The notes beneath the pieces are model-generated. The model saw only the letters and a program-made list of their open reading frames with translations, was not told the DNA's origin and ran no database searches. Of a DNA stretch of 64,000 bases, positions 9,721-21,223 are shown piece by piece. The stretch's first letter is position 1. Each line of letters opens with the position of its first letter. The stretch is taken from NCBI RefSeq assembly GCF_026210795.1, contig NC_089448.1, positions 806,001 to 870,000 on the forward strand, read 5' to 3'. A program made the position numbers and the translations under genes. Source of the stretch: Rhizophagus irregularis (lineage: Eukaryota > Glomeromycota > Glomeromycetes > Glomerales > Glomeraceae).

Positions 9721-10717
9721 AAAAGAATATGATAAAATTTTAAAGAATATAGAAAAAGAAGAAAAATACGTACAAGAAAATGGAGTTTTATATAAAATTA
9801 AAGATGAAAATAAGTTTAGAGTAATAAGAAGATTTGAATTAGAAGGAGTAATGTATATGATGCATGATCATGAATTATCAGCACATTTTGGGATTCAAGC
9901 TACATATGAAAAAGTAAAAGAAAAATATTGGTGGAAGAATATGAAACGAGATGTAGAAAAATATGTAAAAAGTTGTGATAATTGTCAAAGAAGAAATAAT
10001 CCACAAGGGTTACATGAATTACATCCAATAGAAGTAAAAGAACCTTTTCATATGATTGGAATAGATGTAATAGGACCATTACCAAGAACAGAAGAAGGAA
10101 ATAAATATATAGTAGTAGCAATAGATTTCTTTACGAAATGGCCAGAAGCAAAAGCAATAAAAGAAGCAAATGCAAAAGAAATATCAAAATTTATTTATGA
10201 AGAAATAATTTGTCGACATGGATGTCCAAAGAAAATACTTACAGATAATGGATCAGAATTTAATAATCAATTAACTAAAGATCTTACAGAAAAATTTAAT
10301 GTTCAACATAAATTCTCAACTCCTTATCACCCTAAAACAAATGGATTAGTAGAACGATTTAATAAAACATTAATAGAATCATTGGCGAAATTAGTAAAAG
10401 AAAAATTAATGATATATAGAAATAGAGAATATGAAGATAAAAATTGGGATCAAAGAATAGCACCAATATTGTTTGCATATAGGAGTAAAATACAAAAATC
10501 AAGTAAAATGACACCATTTTATTTGACTTATGGAAGAAGAGTAATATTACCAAATGATGAAGAAGTTAGAGGAACTACAATGATTAAAAGAATAGAACAT
10601 ATAATAGAAGAATTACCAATAAAAAGACATGAAGCAAAGAAGAATATTAAAAAAGCACAAGAACAACAAAAGAAATATCATGACAAAATTGGAAAACGAA
10701 AACAAACTTTCAAATAG
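9713..10717 (+). CDS. Retroelement integrase
   Basis: 334 codons. The N-terminal HHCC zinc domain is present (H and H around HELSAHFG, then CDNCQRR). The catalytic core has GIDVIGPLP for the first Asp, ILTDNGSEF for the second and NGLVERFNKTL for the Glu. The frame stops at 10717, but the C-terminal domain continues in another frame as GDKVLYFD through KWKGPYYIHEV and ends at TAA 10935. One frameshift at about 10708 therefore cuts the protein. The tail looks like a standard integrase C-terminal SH3-like region; no chromodomain was seen. Confidence 0.9.
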   Translation: MDEKEYDKILKNIEKEEKYVQENGVLYKIKDENKFRVIRRFELEGVMYMMHDHELSAHFGIQATYEKVKEKYWWKNMKRDVEKYVKSCDNCQRRNNPQGLHELHPIEVKEPFHMIGIDVIGPLPRTEEGNKYIVVAIDFFTKWPEAKAIKEANAKEISKFIYEEIICRHGCPKKILTDNGSEFNNQLTKDLTEKFNVQHKFSTPYHPKTNGLVERFNKTLIESLAKLVKEKLMIYRNREYEDKNWDQRIAPILFAYRSKIQKSSKMTPFYLTYGRRVILPNDEEVRGTTMIKRIEHIIEELPIKRHEAKKNIKKAQEQQKKYHDKIGKRKQTFK

Positions 10718-10999
10718 GAGATAAAGTATTATATTTTGACGCGGTAAAATACAAAACACATACAGGAAAACTAGAGGAAAAATGGAAGGGACCATATTAT
10801 ATACATGAAGTAATAATAAATGGATCGTACAAAATTAAAGAATTAAATGGAAGAATTTTAAGAAGACCAGTAAATGGAGAATTATTAAAGGAATATTTTG
10901 ATAGGGAAATATTTGAACCATATATAATAATATAATATGTTTGAGACCCGAATTCGATTCTTAATTTATGGGACATAAATTTTTCAAGAGGAGGATAAA

Positions 11000-11286
11000 T
11001 GTAATAACCGAAAATATAATGAAATAAAATAAGGATAAATAATTAGCCGATGGATAAATAATTAACCGATGGGTAAATAATTAGCCAATAAAATTATATT
11101 TATAGTTTAGTTTAGTGTAACGAGATAGTCATATGATAATAGATCTTCAAATTTTATTAGAAAAAATAGAAGTATTAGAAATATTTTTTCTTAAAATGTA
11201 TAAATACAAGTGGATTTTGATAGAAATTCAGTAGTTCAATTTTTGGAAAATAAAAATTTTAGTTCGTCCTTAATAATAAACTAACA
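11000..11286 (+). repeat. 3' LTR of the Ty3/gypsy element, with polypurine tract upstream
   Basis: It begins TGTAATAACCG directly after a purine-only run CAAGAGGAGGATAAA (10985-10999), the expected plus-strand primer site. It ends TAAACTAACA at 11286, giving TG...CA ends over 287 bp. Inside are short repeats of GATAAATAATTAGCCGAT type (about 11034-11090) and a TATA-like TATAAATAC at about 11200. The 3' limit is inferred from the CA end because no second LTR is available to compare. Confidence 0.6.
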
Positions 11287-11680
11287 CATTCTTTTAGCCT
11301 TTTTCTTATGAGCAAAAAGTGCCACATTAATTATTTTTAATTAATGGTTTATTAATGTTTTGTAACTAATTTTTTTATTTTATTTTAAACCAAGCATAGA
11401 TATTATACGAACTCAGCACGTCGGTGGCAACATACGATATTTTATTTTAATATCCTATGGGCGGCGTGTTACAACATATTATCCTGTTTCTTTTCCAATA
11501 TGATTGCAATAATAGGAGGCCAGTATTTTAAATATAAAAGCTGATTCCCAAACAGGTAGAGATAAGTACAAATAAAAAGGTATCAAATTGGTAATGAAAA
11601 AGCTGTAAAACATAATCAATGTAAATTATATCAGAAAGTATTTATAATAATGCAAATACTAATAAAAATAGGGCATTCAG

Positions 11681-12010
11681 GTTATTTAGTTATAGTCATA
11701 ATTAGATTATTTAATCATATGATTATAAATGATAAATAGGAAATAGAAAAAGAAATTCAATTTCAAAGGCAAGAAATATAATAAGAAAAATAGGTAGGTA
11801 TAAAAAATTGTCACAATTAGGTTATTTAATTAGATTATTTAATCATAATTAGATTATTAACTTTAGATTATTTAATCATAATTAGATTATTAACTTTAAA
11901 TTATTTAATTATATTTAAATTATTTAGTCATACCTAGATTATTTTATTTCTAAATAATCTAATCTAAGTTATTTATGATTAAATAATATAATTATATTAT
12001 TTAGTCATAA
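11681..12010. repeat. AT-rich repeat array with inverted orientation inside
   Basis: Repeats of ATTAGATTATTTAATCATA run on the plus strand from about 11695 to 11945. They are then met by the reverse-complement form (AATAATCTAATC..., ATGATTAAATAAT) from about 11950 to 12010. The whole could fold into a long hairpin. No coding frame. Confidence 0.6.
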
Positions 12011-14778
12011 ATAGCTGGAAAAAATCATAATAATGTAACATAAAATTTCCTTTTATAATAGGATCTGTAAAGAATTTTATATATGATTTTTACTTTAGGC
12101 CTGGGAGTGACCTATCTTATAAGTAAACAGGACCCTGTATAATTATATGGAAATTAAGCTGTAATTTATTTCTTATTTTATTGTATTTTGTTTATAAAAG
12201 TATTTTTTAATACTAAATAAAAATTTTTTTTAAAATTTTTGTAACTTTAAAAATATAAAAGTGAATTATTAAATTTTAAAAAAAGATAAATTATTTTTTT
12301 TTTATTATAATTAATAAATATATAAATAATATTAAATATACAATAAATAATTTATTAGTATTTATATTAAAAAAAAAACTAATAACAATAAATTATTATA
12401 AGAAAAAAATTTTTAAATAAATATTCTTTGTGTTTTTTTTTTATTATAAATCAAAAATTACAGAGTATTTTAAAAATAAATATCCTTATTTTTTATTTTT
12501 TATTTTTTTTCTTAGAAAAAAAAAAATATATAAAAAAATGTCAAAATTTTTTTGGTGGTACAAAATTGATCTGCATCTAAGTAGTAACACATCTATTACA
12601 TATGTCACACCCTTTTGTTTATATTTATATAAAGGGCAAACCTTATTCGTCACATATTATTCGTCACCGGTTATTTTCATGTGTTAGTGCATAATGTGAC
12701 GTCACTTGATTACGATGTTGGGATAGCCCTTTTTGCAACTGACCTGTGATTCTGGCCCGCATTATAATGATCTTTGGCCGGAATTGTATTCAAATCAGAA
12801 GTTTATTTTTGAAATATGCGATATTTGTTGATTTATTGATGTGTATATCACATTAATAAATATAAGTTGTTAATACGCATGATAATACATGTATTTTAAG
12901 ATTATTATAATCTAAAAAAAGATTGACGCAGCTATTTTTAAAGGAGATTAAAATCGATTATAATTATTAATTTAAATTCAAGTGTAGTAAAGTAACATCT
13001 TCAATGGAAGGAAAATAGGGAAATACAATTCTTTTTTTTATGTATTCAATGAGAAATGTATTATGTTAATGGAAATGTGGCTTGTTCATAAGAATCAATG
13101 GATCTAATTATGGATCAGTACTTCAGTAGATCTTTCGAAATAAGAAACAATGAAAAAGATAAATAAATTAATTTATAAGTTTTTAAACAATAAAACATTA
13201 GAACATTGATTTTGTAAATTAGAAAACTTTCTATTTTTATTAATTTCAACATTTGACAACAGATTTATTAATGTTTAAATAATGGATTCGTTGATTATGA
13301 TTAGCATTTATGTGAAAATGCTTTGCAACTTGCAACCTGCAAATTATTTTTCATTTAGCTCGAATCTAATAAATTATTTATAAATTTGGACGAAAATATA
13401 TATAATAATATATAATAATTATCAGTAATAATAAATATTATGAAATGGCTGTGAGCCTGTGACACTATATTTTTTTTGTAACTTCCTCTACAGTTTTTTA
13501 ATATTGTTTTCCAAGAAAGGGAACCGCCTATTATAGCCAAATAAAAACCAAATAAAAAAAAAGAACTCAACCAATATATATTTAGTTAGATTGTATAACC
13601 TTTTTAGTCGTTCAATATAATAACATTTGTGATATAAGTGATGTTAATGAAGGTATTTATTGTATTAGAAAATTTTTCGCGATAATTGTTTATTTTATTT
13701 ATGAAAATGATTTTTTCTGATTTTTTTTTTATAGTATAAATAATTAAATGAAATTTTACTGAATGACTTTTTCTTTGCTCGCGGTGTAACCTTGTGAAAT
13801 AAGAAAAATTCAAAATAACAATAATAAAAAGGGACCAGAAATGAATATTAAGATGAAAAAAAAACGCATAATATAGTTGGGATATATCGATAACTTTATT
13901 TTCTTGATTATATTAATTAAAAAATGATATATACCATTTTTTTTGATTAAATTTTCTCATCTAAATTTCTTAGAATCGACGAGACAAAAATCGTAAAAAA
14001 ATTTTTCTTTTTTCGTTGATTAATTCTGTTAAATGCAAGAAAATCCCTCTTGCGACAAGAAAAAGAAGAAAAAGAAGAAAAAAAAATTGTAAATTTTTTA
14101 GTTTAAAACAACTTGGGCTTTATTTTTGTTGAACAAATGCTATTTTTTTTTTAGAACGGGATAATTCGGAATTAAGTTATTTATTGTGTATCATCAGTAT
14201 CATCGTGTGACTTATCCGACTTATCCATTTATTTACATGTTTACATCTAGACTATTCTCGACATTCAAAGAAAATTTATATAGTAAATTATTAATTAATC
14301 TTTTTCACATGAATTTACACAAATAAATAAATAATCCTATTTATATATAAGACATGTTAAAAATGACAACTCAAAAAAGGTATTTTGTTTGCATAAAGTA
14401 TCACATCATATTTTTATTGCATAATTTAAAACTTTACTCTAATATATAATAAATAAAATGTATATTAAATAAATAAATTAATTCTTAATAAATTTTTTAT
14501 AAAAGCTATAATCATCATCTTATAATAATAAAAAAACTTAAAAAATTTAGTAAAAGAAAATGCTTAATAAATGTTATCATAATTTATCTTAAGTAAATGC
14601 TATGATATTATTTTTCCCTCTCCCAAAAATATAAAAGATTTGTGAATAAACATAATCATAAGTCAAAAAATCGTATTTTTGCATATAAAGTGCATAATTT
14701 TTTAAAATTCATTAAAATTCATAGTACATTGTGGCTTACACCATTGGGTGGTCCTTTTTTGTTAATAAATTACAATTA
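12011..14778. other. AT-rich intergenic stretch, no gene recognised
   Basis: 12160-12545 is nearly pure A/T with homopolymer runs. 12560-12800 has higher GC and looks like remains of short dispersed elements (GTCACCGG, TTTGGCCGGAATT). Similar fragments recur near 16800-16930 and 32120. I see no RNA gene or supported coding region. Confidence 0.4.
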
Positions 14779-15315
14779 TTACAATTTGAGATACCATTCC
14801 ATAAAATCGTTGAATAGTATCAAATTATTAATGAATGATTTTTCATATATATCATAATAAACTTTCAATAATAATTCGGTAGATTTTTCTTCGAATTGAA
14901 AAACATTATCGATATATTCTTCAACTTTAATCATGATTCTTATTTTTAAATTTAAAATAGTTGAAATATTTTCATAATATGACATCTCAGATGAGTCATT
15001 AATAATAGCGATCAATAATTGTGATAATCGATTAAAGAGATCTATTATCTCTTGTATCAACATACTTTTTGAATTTTTTGAGATTTCTCTATTAATCTCA
15101 TATTTTCTTTTATATTCATCTTTTTTACTTTCAGGTGTATTCTTCCATAATTGCGATACTTCTTTACTAAATTCCTTCATTGTCATATTGTTACCTACGT
15201 TTCTAGCGAATTCTAACATTTCATTACGAAATGAAATGAAACAATTTTCTATTCTCTTTTTTTTATTTTTTTCTTGCGTAAAAGAATCGGTTTGGTTAAT
15301 AAATTGTAGATACAT
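14779..15315 (-). CDS. HMG-box protein (MATA-HMG-like)
   Basis: 178 codons on the minus strand, starting at the ATG at 15315. An HMG-box-like domain covers about residues 20-78: RIENCFISFRNEM, then SKEVSQLWKNTPESKKDEY. It has the conserved aromatic/W pattern (F26, F29, W57) and a basic patch before the box (KNKKKR). HMG boxes bend DNA, and this subtype resembles fungal mating-type MATA_HMG regulators, which Rhizophagus has in large numbers. The C-terminal half (residues 85-178) is predicted helical and unlike anything I know. The gene is intact with no intron. It points away from the second HMG gene at 20693. Whether it has any mating role is unknown. Confidence 0.8.
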   Translation of the reverse strand: MYLQFINQTDSFTQEKNKKKRIENCFISFRNEMLEFARNVGNNMTMKEFSKEVSQLWKNTPESKKDEYKRKYEINREISKNSKSMLIQEIIDLFNRLSQLLIAIINDSSEMSYYENISTILNLKIRIMIKVEEYIDNVFQFEEKSTELLLKVYYDIYEKSFINNLILFNDFMEWYLKL

Positions 15316-18300
15316 GACGAATTTTAACGTAAATCGACGGAATAGTATTATGAAGGATTGTTATTATTATTATTTTTTTTTTTAGTAGGTAACGATTAAA
15401 AAAATCGAGCGTAAAAAAAAGGTTCATTCCATTTAATTTATATTTAAAATTTCTTATTTACGTTATGAAATTATATAATTCATTCATCCGGAATTCTTTC
15501 TCGGAAGACTTTTCATGATATAAATCCGACACGTTTATTGCATCGAATATAAAAAAGTTATTATCTTCTGAAGAGAAATAAGTCATTCATTATCTTTCAT
15601 TTTATGGTATACCATTACGAAAGAAAGAAAATTTTGAACATATATGGAACTTTTTTTGTAATTTGTCATTATCGTCTGTTAAATTTTAAATAAAAAGGTA
15701 TTCTTTTAATGTAAAAAGTTATAAAACAAAAAAGTCACATTGGAAGTACAAAAGTACAACCGTGAGTAATTAAATCATGAATAAAAACAAAAAAAGAAAC
15801 AATTATGTGGCTTGAAAAAAATTTAGGAGAAATAAAGAAATATATGAATAAGACTTTCCTTATTCTTCTTGGAAATTCTCTCCTTTTCACTTTCCACTAT
15901 AAACATAATAAAAGAAGGTGAAAGATTGTTATTTGTTTGTTCTGCGCAAAAAAGGAATATATATATAGAAAAAAATTTCGTCATTGAAACGTCATAGAAT
16001 ACTAGAACGCCATTAGAATGTTTCTTTCTAATTCCTTCCCAATTTTGCTAATGACGGTTGCAGCATTATTGAATAACAGCATGACGTTATTTTAGCCAAA
16101 AAGTCATGAGTTTAAAACTTATTCAAGAGATCATTTTATAAAGTGTCCAAAAAAAGTTTTTTTTTTTTGTATTATTTATTCATTTTTCGCCCCTTTTATT
16201 TGATTCCAAACGGTATTTATTGTAACTGCACTTTTTTTGGTTTAATTGATGCAATATTATGTCAAAAAGTCAAATGACTTGATAACGTAAGTTATTTATT
16301 TTATTTATTTATTTTTGAAAGGATAAATCGTATGCAAGTTTTTTTTTTTTGAAAGGGGATGTAGTTTTTTTTTTGTACGACTTGCGATTCGAATTGTGTT
16401 TTGTCGGTCATTTGTGTGCATTCAAAAAAAAAACAAATAATGGAACACAAAAGAGAAATTCCCGAGATTTACTTTTTTAAGTGACAATGAAAGGAAACTT
16501 TTACATGACCAATCATAGGTTTCCGTTAAATAAATAAACAATAATTATGTCGTGTAAAATAGTTATCAAACAAAATTACCAGATCGAGATCATGCATTGT
16601 GCGACTAAGTTCAATGCTTTTTATTTAATATATACGGTAGAAAATTTTTAACAATGAACGTTGATCGTTTTCAATTTTGACAAATCAAAAACTATATTCA
16701 AACATTCTTTTGAAACTTTGATTTGATTCGAGAACTTTTAAATGTATATTTTTTTTTCAAAAAAAAAATGTCAATTTTCTACCCCATGTGACCTAAAAAT
16801 ATTCATCACCGGCATCACATCCCACCGCGTTTTCACTGTTTATATTTATCTGAGGGACTTAGTTTTTTTTTTTGCCTCCCAAAATTATTTTTTTCACATA
16901 CATTAAATGTCACCGGTCACGTGGTGTAGAATTTTAATTATAAAATTTTTGGTGTTACAACGGTAAATCAGCCCATTTATATTTCCATGTTATTTTATGT
17001 GGCGCGACTCTAAATCTATTAAACTTAAAAAGCATTTTGAAAAGCTTAGGCATGCATGCATGCATGGAATCTTATTGTAAAGCTGTACACAATTTTTCTT
17101 TACGATAAACGCGTTTTTTTTATAGATTTTAAATATTAGTTTTAACGTTCCAGTTAAATGAATCAAATACTTGAGTGACTAAATAGAATTATTTAACAAG
17201 CATAAAAATAGGTCTAGAGTAATTTGTCTAGCAGATATTAAAATATTGAAGCTAGCTTGAATGTTTATGGAATGGAGAAAATTAATAAATAGTATATTTG
17301 AAAAATTATTTTCTTTAAATTCTATTAAATTTAATAAAGTGTAAATGAGTTTATATTATAAAATAAATTTCAATTATAATAATAACTAAAGGTGAGGGGA
17401 GCCAACTTTCTTTAAATATATGTCATTATTTTCTGGTTTTTTTTTCAAAGATAAATGTTACACGAAAAGCTGAGTCGCAGAAAACCAGCAGATCGAGCAA
17501 TTTTTTTATTTTTTATTTATTTTTTTTATTAATAACTTATTATATAAAAAAATGACGCATCGGATCAGATCTATCCGGATTATCCGACGAATATATTAAA
17601 ATTAGTATCGATGTAGATCATCATGCTATATTTTTAGGGTTGTTTTTTGGGCTTAAAGCCGGAACGAATGATTTGTGTTTTTCTTAATTACATGATGAAA
17701 ATCTAATATTGAAATTTTGTGAAACTATCGATCCTGTCACATTTATGGATGATTCATTATCGATTTGAAATTTGATTTAATTTATTTATTTTTGGAATGA
17801 TCACCTTTAGACCTGAAACTCCGAATCATATGTTAATTCATTGAACAAAGAACCTTATTTATAGTTCCCACGTCTTCTAGCATATTATTGATGTACAGGT
17901 ATTTTATCGATTTCGATCACAGGGTGAAAAATGTGATTAGGCTAAAAAAAACTTTATATTTTTATTATATATATATATTTTTAAACATTATCTAATATTT
18001 CAATCTACTGTATATATCAAATCTATTATTCACTAGATTAAATAATTTTTTTTTTTTATAAATTCACCATCTACGGAATTCATTTTTCCTAAAATGAACG
18101 TTCTAATGGGGTTTCTCAAACCGGTATCATTTGAATTATGTGAAACCAAAATTATCTAATCCTTGTTGATGCGTCATTTTATTCATATGTTGAGACCAAA
18201 ATTCATTGTATATGCTTATGTGTATATAAATAAATAAGCAAAGGTTTATACACACGACTATCATTGAACAAATTTGATTATCAAAAAAAATATTTTTTAT

Positions 18301-18651
18301 TTATTTTCTTTTTTTTTTAATAAAAAAATAATATACATCTATTTTAAAAATTTATAATATCGGCTTCTTCTCCCCTTGTACTAATGATTTCAATGAAGTA
18401 CAATCAATTAACATGTTTCACTTTGGCGTAAAATACTTGATTTTAAACAAGAAACTTTCTATAAATGGAAGAAACTTGAGATAACTTCCAGGAATGTTGA
18501 ATAACCGGGGAACAAAGCAAAATTTACTTATATAACAATTGTCACACTTAAATGATAATACATTGTAAATTTATTATAAAAATCGAAAAAAAAACAAAGA
18601 AAAAAAATAAAAAAAAGAATAAAAAATATATACACTCGTAAAACAATCATA
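15316..18651. other. AT-rich intergenic stretch between HMG gene and next ORF
   Basis: No supported gene. It contains many poly-A/T runs, an alternating GCATGCATGCATGCATGG block at about 17049-17066, and a GTCACCGGTCACGTG-containing fragment at about 16908-16922 that resembles dispersed repeats elsewhere. 18590-18640 is an A-rich run directly upstream of the next ORF and may be its leader. Confidence 0.4.
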
Positions 18652-19155
18652 ATGAACACAAACGAAATAAACATCAACAATAGATTATTACCTCCTTCAA
18701 TATGTCTTGTTGAAAAAAGTCTGGATCAAACTTCTTCGGATGAAGATGATGAGGTAAAATTACCACCTCATTCAAAATGTCGCGATTCACCTATTTCCTC
18801 CGAAAAGGATAAAGAGACGTATAATGAAGAGGAATTACACTCTAATGGGTATCTTATATTAGCAACCACAATGCCCACTGTTGATAAAAATGTAAAAAGT
18901 ATAAAATTGATTGAGAATAGAGAATTTTTAGAATTTTTAATCGAATTTCATAATATCCATATTACAATTAATGTGTTACCGTCAAGTGAAGAAGGAGAGG
19001 AAATTGGGCAACGCGTAATCTACTTTAATGAGCATCGTATATTAATAACTACGATGCTCGCTGAAAATAATGTAATTAATACAACCATGCTTGGCGCGAG
19101 AGAATTCTTAATCGAATTCGAAATTTTTATTGCAATTAGAATCTTGGAATATTGA
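18652..19155 (+). CDS. Unknown protein with an internal duplication
   Basis: 167 codons from an ATG directly after an A-rich leader. I do not recognise the family. Residues 1-60 are polar and acidic (DQTSSDEDDE). The rest looks like two copies of a roughly 45-residue unit: NGYLILATTM...REFLEFLIEFHNIHITI (about residues 65-107) and EHRILITTM...AREFLIEFEIFIAI (about residues 127-163). Both pair a short ILxTTM strand with an REFLxEF segment. It sits alone between the two HMG-box genes. An intact frame with clear codon structure suggests a real gene, perhaps lineage-specific. There is no signal peptide or membrane segment. Confidence 0.55.
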   Translation: MNTNEININNRLLPPSICLVEKSLDQTSSDEDDEVKLPPHSKCRDSPISSEKDKETYNEEELHSNGYLILATTMPTVDKNVKSIKLIENREFLEFLIEFHNIHITINVLPSSEEGEEIGQRVIYFNEHRILITTMLAENNVINTTMLGAREFLIEFEIFIAIRILEY

Positions 19156-20692
19156 TTTATATCGTTGTTATAAATTCTTTCTTTTTTTTTGTTTCTTCAT
19201 TTTTTTTTGTTTGTTGTAAATTGATGATCTATAATTTTCAAAGATAATAAATAATGGTTATTAATTGTTCTTCGTGTAATAATAAAATGTGATTTTGATT
19301 GACACAAATTTGAAAAACAATACAAAACTATTAAAAGAATTGAATTATTCAAAGACGAACCCTGACCAAGACTGACCCTGACCAAATTAAAATGTTGTTT
19401 GGCGTTAAACTACAAAAGAATCCGAATGTCCGAAAATTAATATTTCCTAATTAATAAAAATAATAAAAATGAAAATTCTCAAAATAAATTAATGATTTTA
19501 AAATAAATTATTTTAACAAAGTGCAATGAGTCTTCGAACGTGTCTCACCTTATCAATGACAATTATCATATGTGAAGACAGTATCTTCATATGTCGGGAC
19601 TTTTTTTTCATGCGATATCTTTCGGAGAGTAAGTTCCATAATAGCACAATGAGAGATAAAGAAAAAAAAATACTTTTTTAGGAATTGGCTTGGAATATTT
19701 AAATCACGAATTTTTAATTTTTCAAAACAAAAAAAAAATAATAATAACTTTTTTGGATAAATTAAATAATTAAAGAATAAATTTAATAATGTGATAATGT
19801 GATTAATAAAAAAAATTTACAATGTAAAAAGTTTCCCATTTATATTGTATGCATGATTTATCTCTTACTCTTTTTTTTTTATTTACCCTTCCAAAATTAT
19901 TCAAAAAGAAAATAAAAATACTAACGCGATTTTTAAAGTAACACGGTCATATTGCTTTGTGTTATTAATAATTCTGATTTTTAAGTTTCTTTTTTGCGTA
20001 AGAGAAAATTCGTAAAAAAGTTCGCCGATCAATTATTTTATGTCTTCATGGTTACACTTACACATACTAAATTGGGAATAAGGAAAAACCTCATCAAATT
20101 AAACGCTGGATAAAATTTTTTTTTTTTAAATTTTTTTTATATATATGACATAATAATAATCAACATTAGATAAGCTTTCTTATTCTTTTGTCTCTTAGCA
20201 AGAAAAAAATTTTTTTTTGTTTTTTTTTAAAACTCCGAACTCCGTTGCGATCTCAATTGTTAAAGTTTCAAAAACAAGTCCGGTAAAGGAATAATAAAGT
20301 TTTTAAACAACAAGATTTAGTTCAGCCGAATGTATTGTAAACCCATATTACCTTTTTTTTTTTTGAAATTAAAATGAGTTGTTTATTACGTTATTATACT
20401 ATCTATAATATAAAATAATTATATAATATATATATATATATATATTTTGAGATTTTAATATATTAATATATTTTATTATTTAGGAAATTTATATAAAGCA
20501 GGTAATATATAATTCCTACAAGTATGATTCTGCGTTGAAAGGAGGGTATTTCCGCTATTCTATTACAAATTTGGTTAACGTTTCTTTTTTCATTTTGTTA
20601 TAAAAGGTCTTCATTTTTTTCCATCTATTTCGAGTCAAAAAAAAAAAAAAAATATATATATATATAAATACAAAAAAAAATTCCTTACGATT
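19156..20692. other. AT-rich intergenic stretch
   Basis: No gene seen. It has poly-T and (TA)n runs (for example 20425-20445 and 20640-20668). The last A-rich part forms the leader of the HMG gene at 20693. Confidence 0.4.
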
Positions 20693-21223
20693 ATGATACC
20701 AGAAACCAACGTTCAACCTGATAAAATGGAAACTATCGATAATTTTATTCATGAATGTCCAAATAAAAAGCAGAGGAAAAGCCCAAATGGTTTCATCAAA
20801 TACCGAACAGTTGAATGGAAACGGTTCAAAAAAGAAAATCCTAACATCACTACACAACAATTTTCATCCATTGCCGCGAAAAAATGGAACAAAATGACAG
20901 GTAGTCAAAAGAATTATTACATCAAACTAAAACTCGAAACAAGTCCCAAAAAGAATAATAGAGTTGGGCCTAAACGAAAGTATAATAAAAAGAATAAGAA
21001 AAACGAACAAAATATTAATCAAGAATTACCGATAGAATATCCACCGGTAGACTTGAATTACTATAATAACTATAACGAAGAAAATTTTCATATTAATCAA
21101 GCGGATGAGTATTTTTTATCTTACCCTAACGTTTTCAATTTTGATGACAAATTGTCAGCAATGCAAGAAATTTATCCGATATATTATGATGCATTTCACG
21201 ATTTTTTCTATTTTAACATTTAA
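20693..21223 (+). CDS. HMG-box protein (MATA-HMG-like)
   Basis: 176 codons. The HMG box covers about residues 30-80: PNGFIKYRTVEWKRF, then FSSIAAKKWNKMTGSQKNYY, with W65 in the conserved place. The PNxFIxYR start is typical of fungal MATA_HMG domains. A basic, Lys/Asn-rich nuclear-localisation-like stretch follows (residues 85-110). The tail is Tyr/Asn/Asp-rich. No intron is needed. The start ATG follows an A-rich leader. It is one of two HMG genes within 6 kb, oriented divergently. They share only the box, so they look like old family members rather than a recent duplication. Confidence 0.85.
   Translation: MIPETNVQPDKMETIDNFIHECPNKKQRKSPNGFIKYRTVEWKRFKKENPNITTQQFSSIAAKKWNKMTGSQKNYYIKLKLETSPKKNNRVGPKRKYNKKNKKNEQNINQELPIEYPPVDLNYYNNYNEENFHINQADEYFLSYPNVFNFDDKLSAMQEIYPIYYDAFHDFFYFNI

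Larger units (their letters stand above)
4158..11286 (+). mobile_element. Degraded Ty3/gypsy-type LTR retrotransposon (internal region plus 3' LTR)
   Basis: Order on the plus strand: gag pieces, protease, reverse transcriptase-RNase H, integrase, polypurine tract (about 10985-10999) and LTR (11000-11286). Integrase after RNase H is the Ty3/gypsy order. The coding strand is extremely A-rich and C-poor, so the proteins are dominated by K, E, N and I. The reading frame breaks at about 4780, 6265, 7180, 8036, 9515 and 10708, and at one in-frame TGA at 7487. Some of these may be programmed, but the number points to decay. The 5' LTR was not recognised, so the 5' end is truncated or too diverged to see. 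Confidence 0.85.

Noticed and set aside
12430-12687. 85-codon ORF in AT-rich DNA
   Set aside because: Composition-driven (poly F/Y/K), no motif, overlaps repeat fragments.
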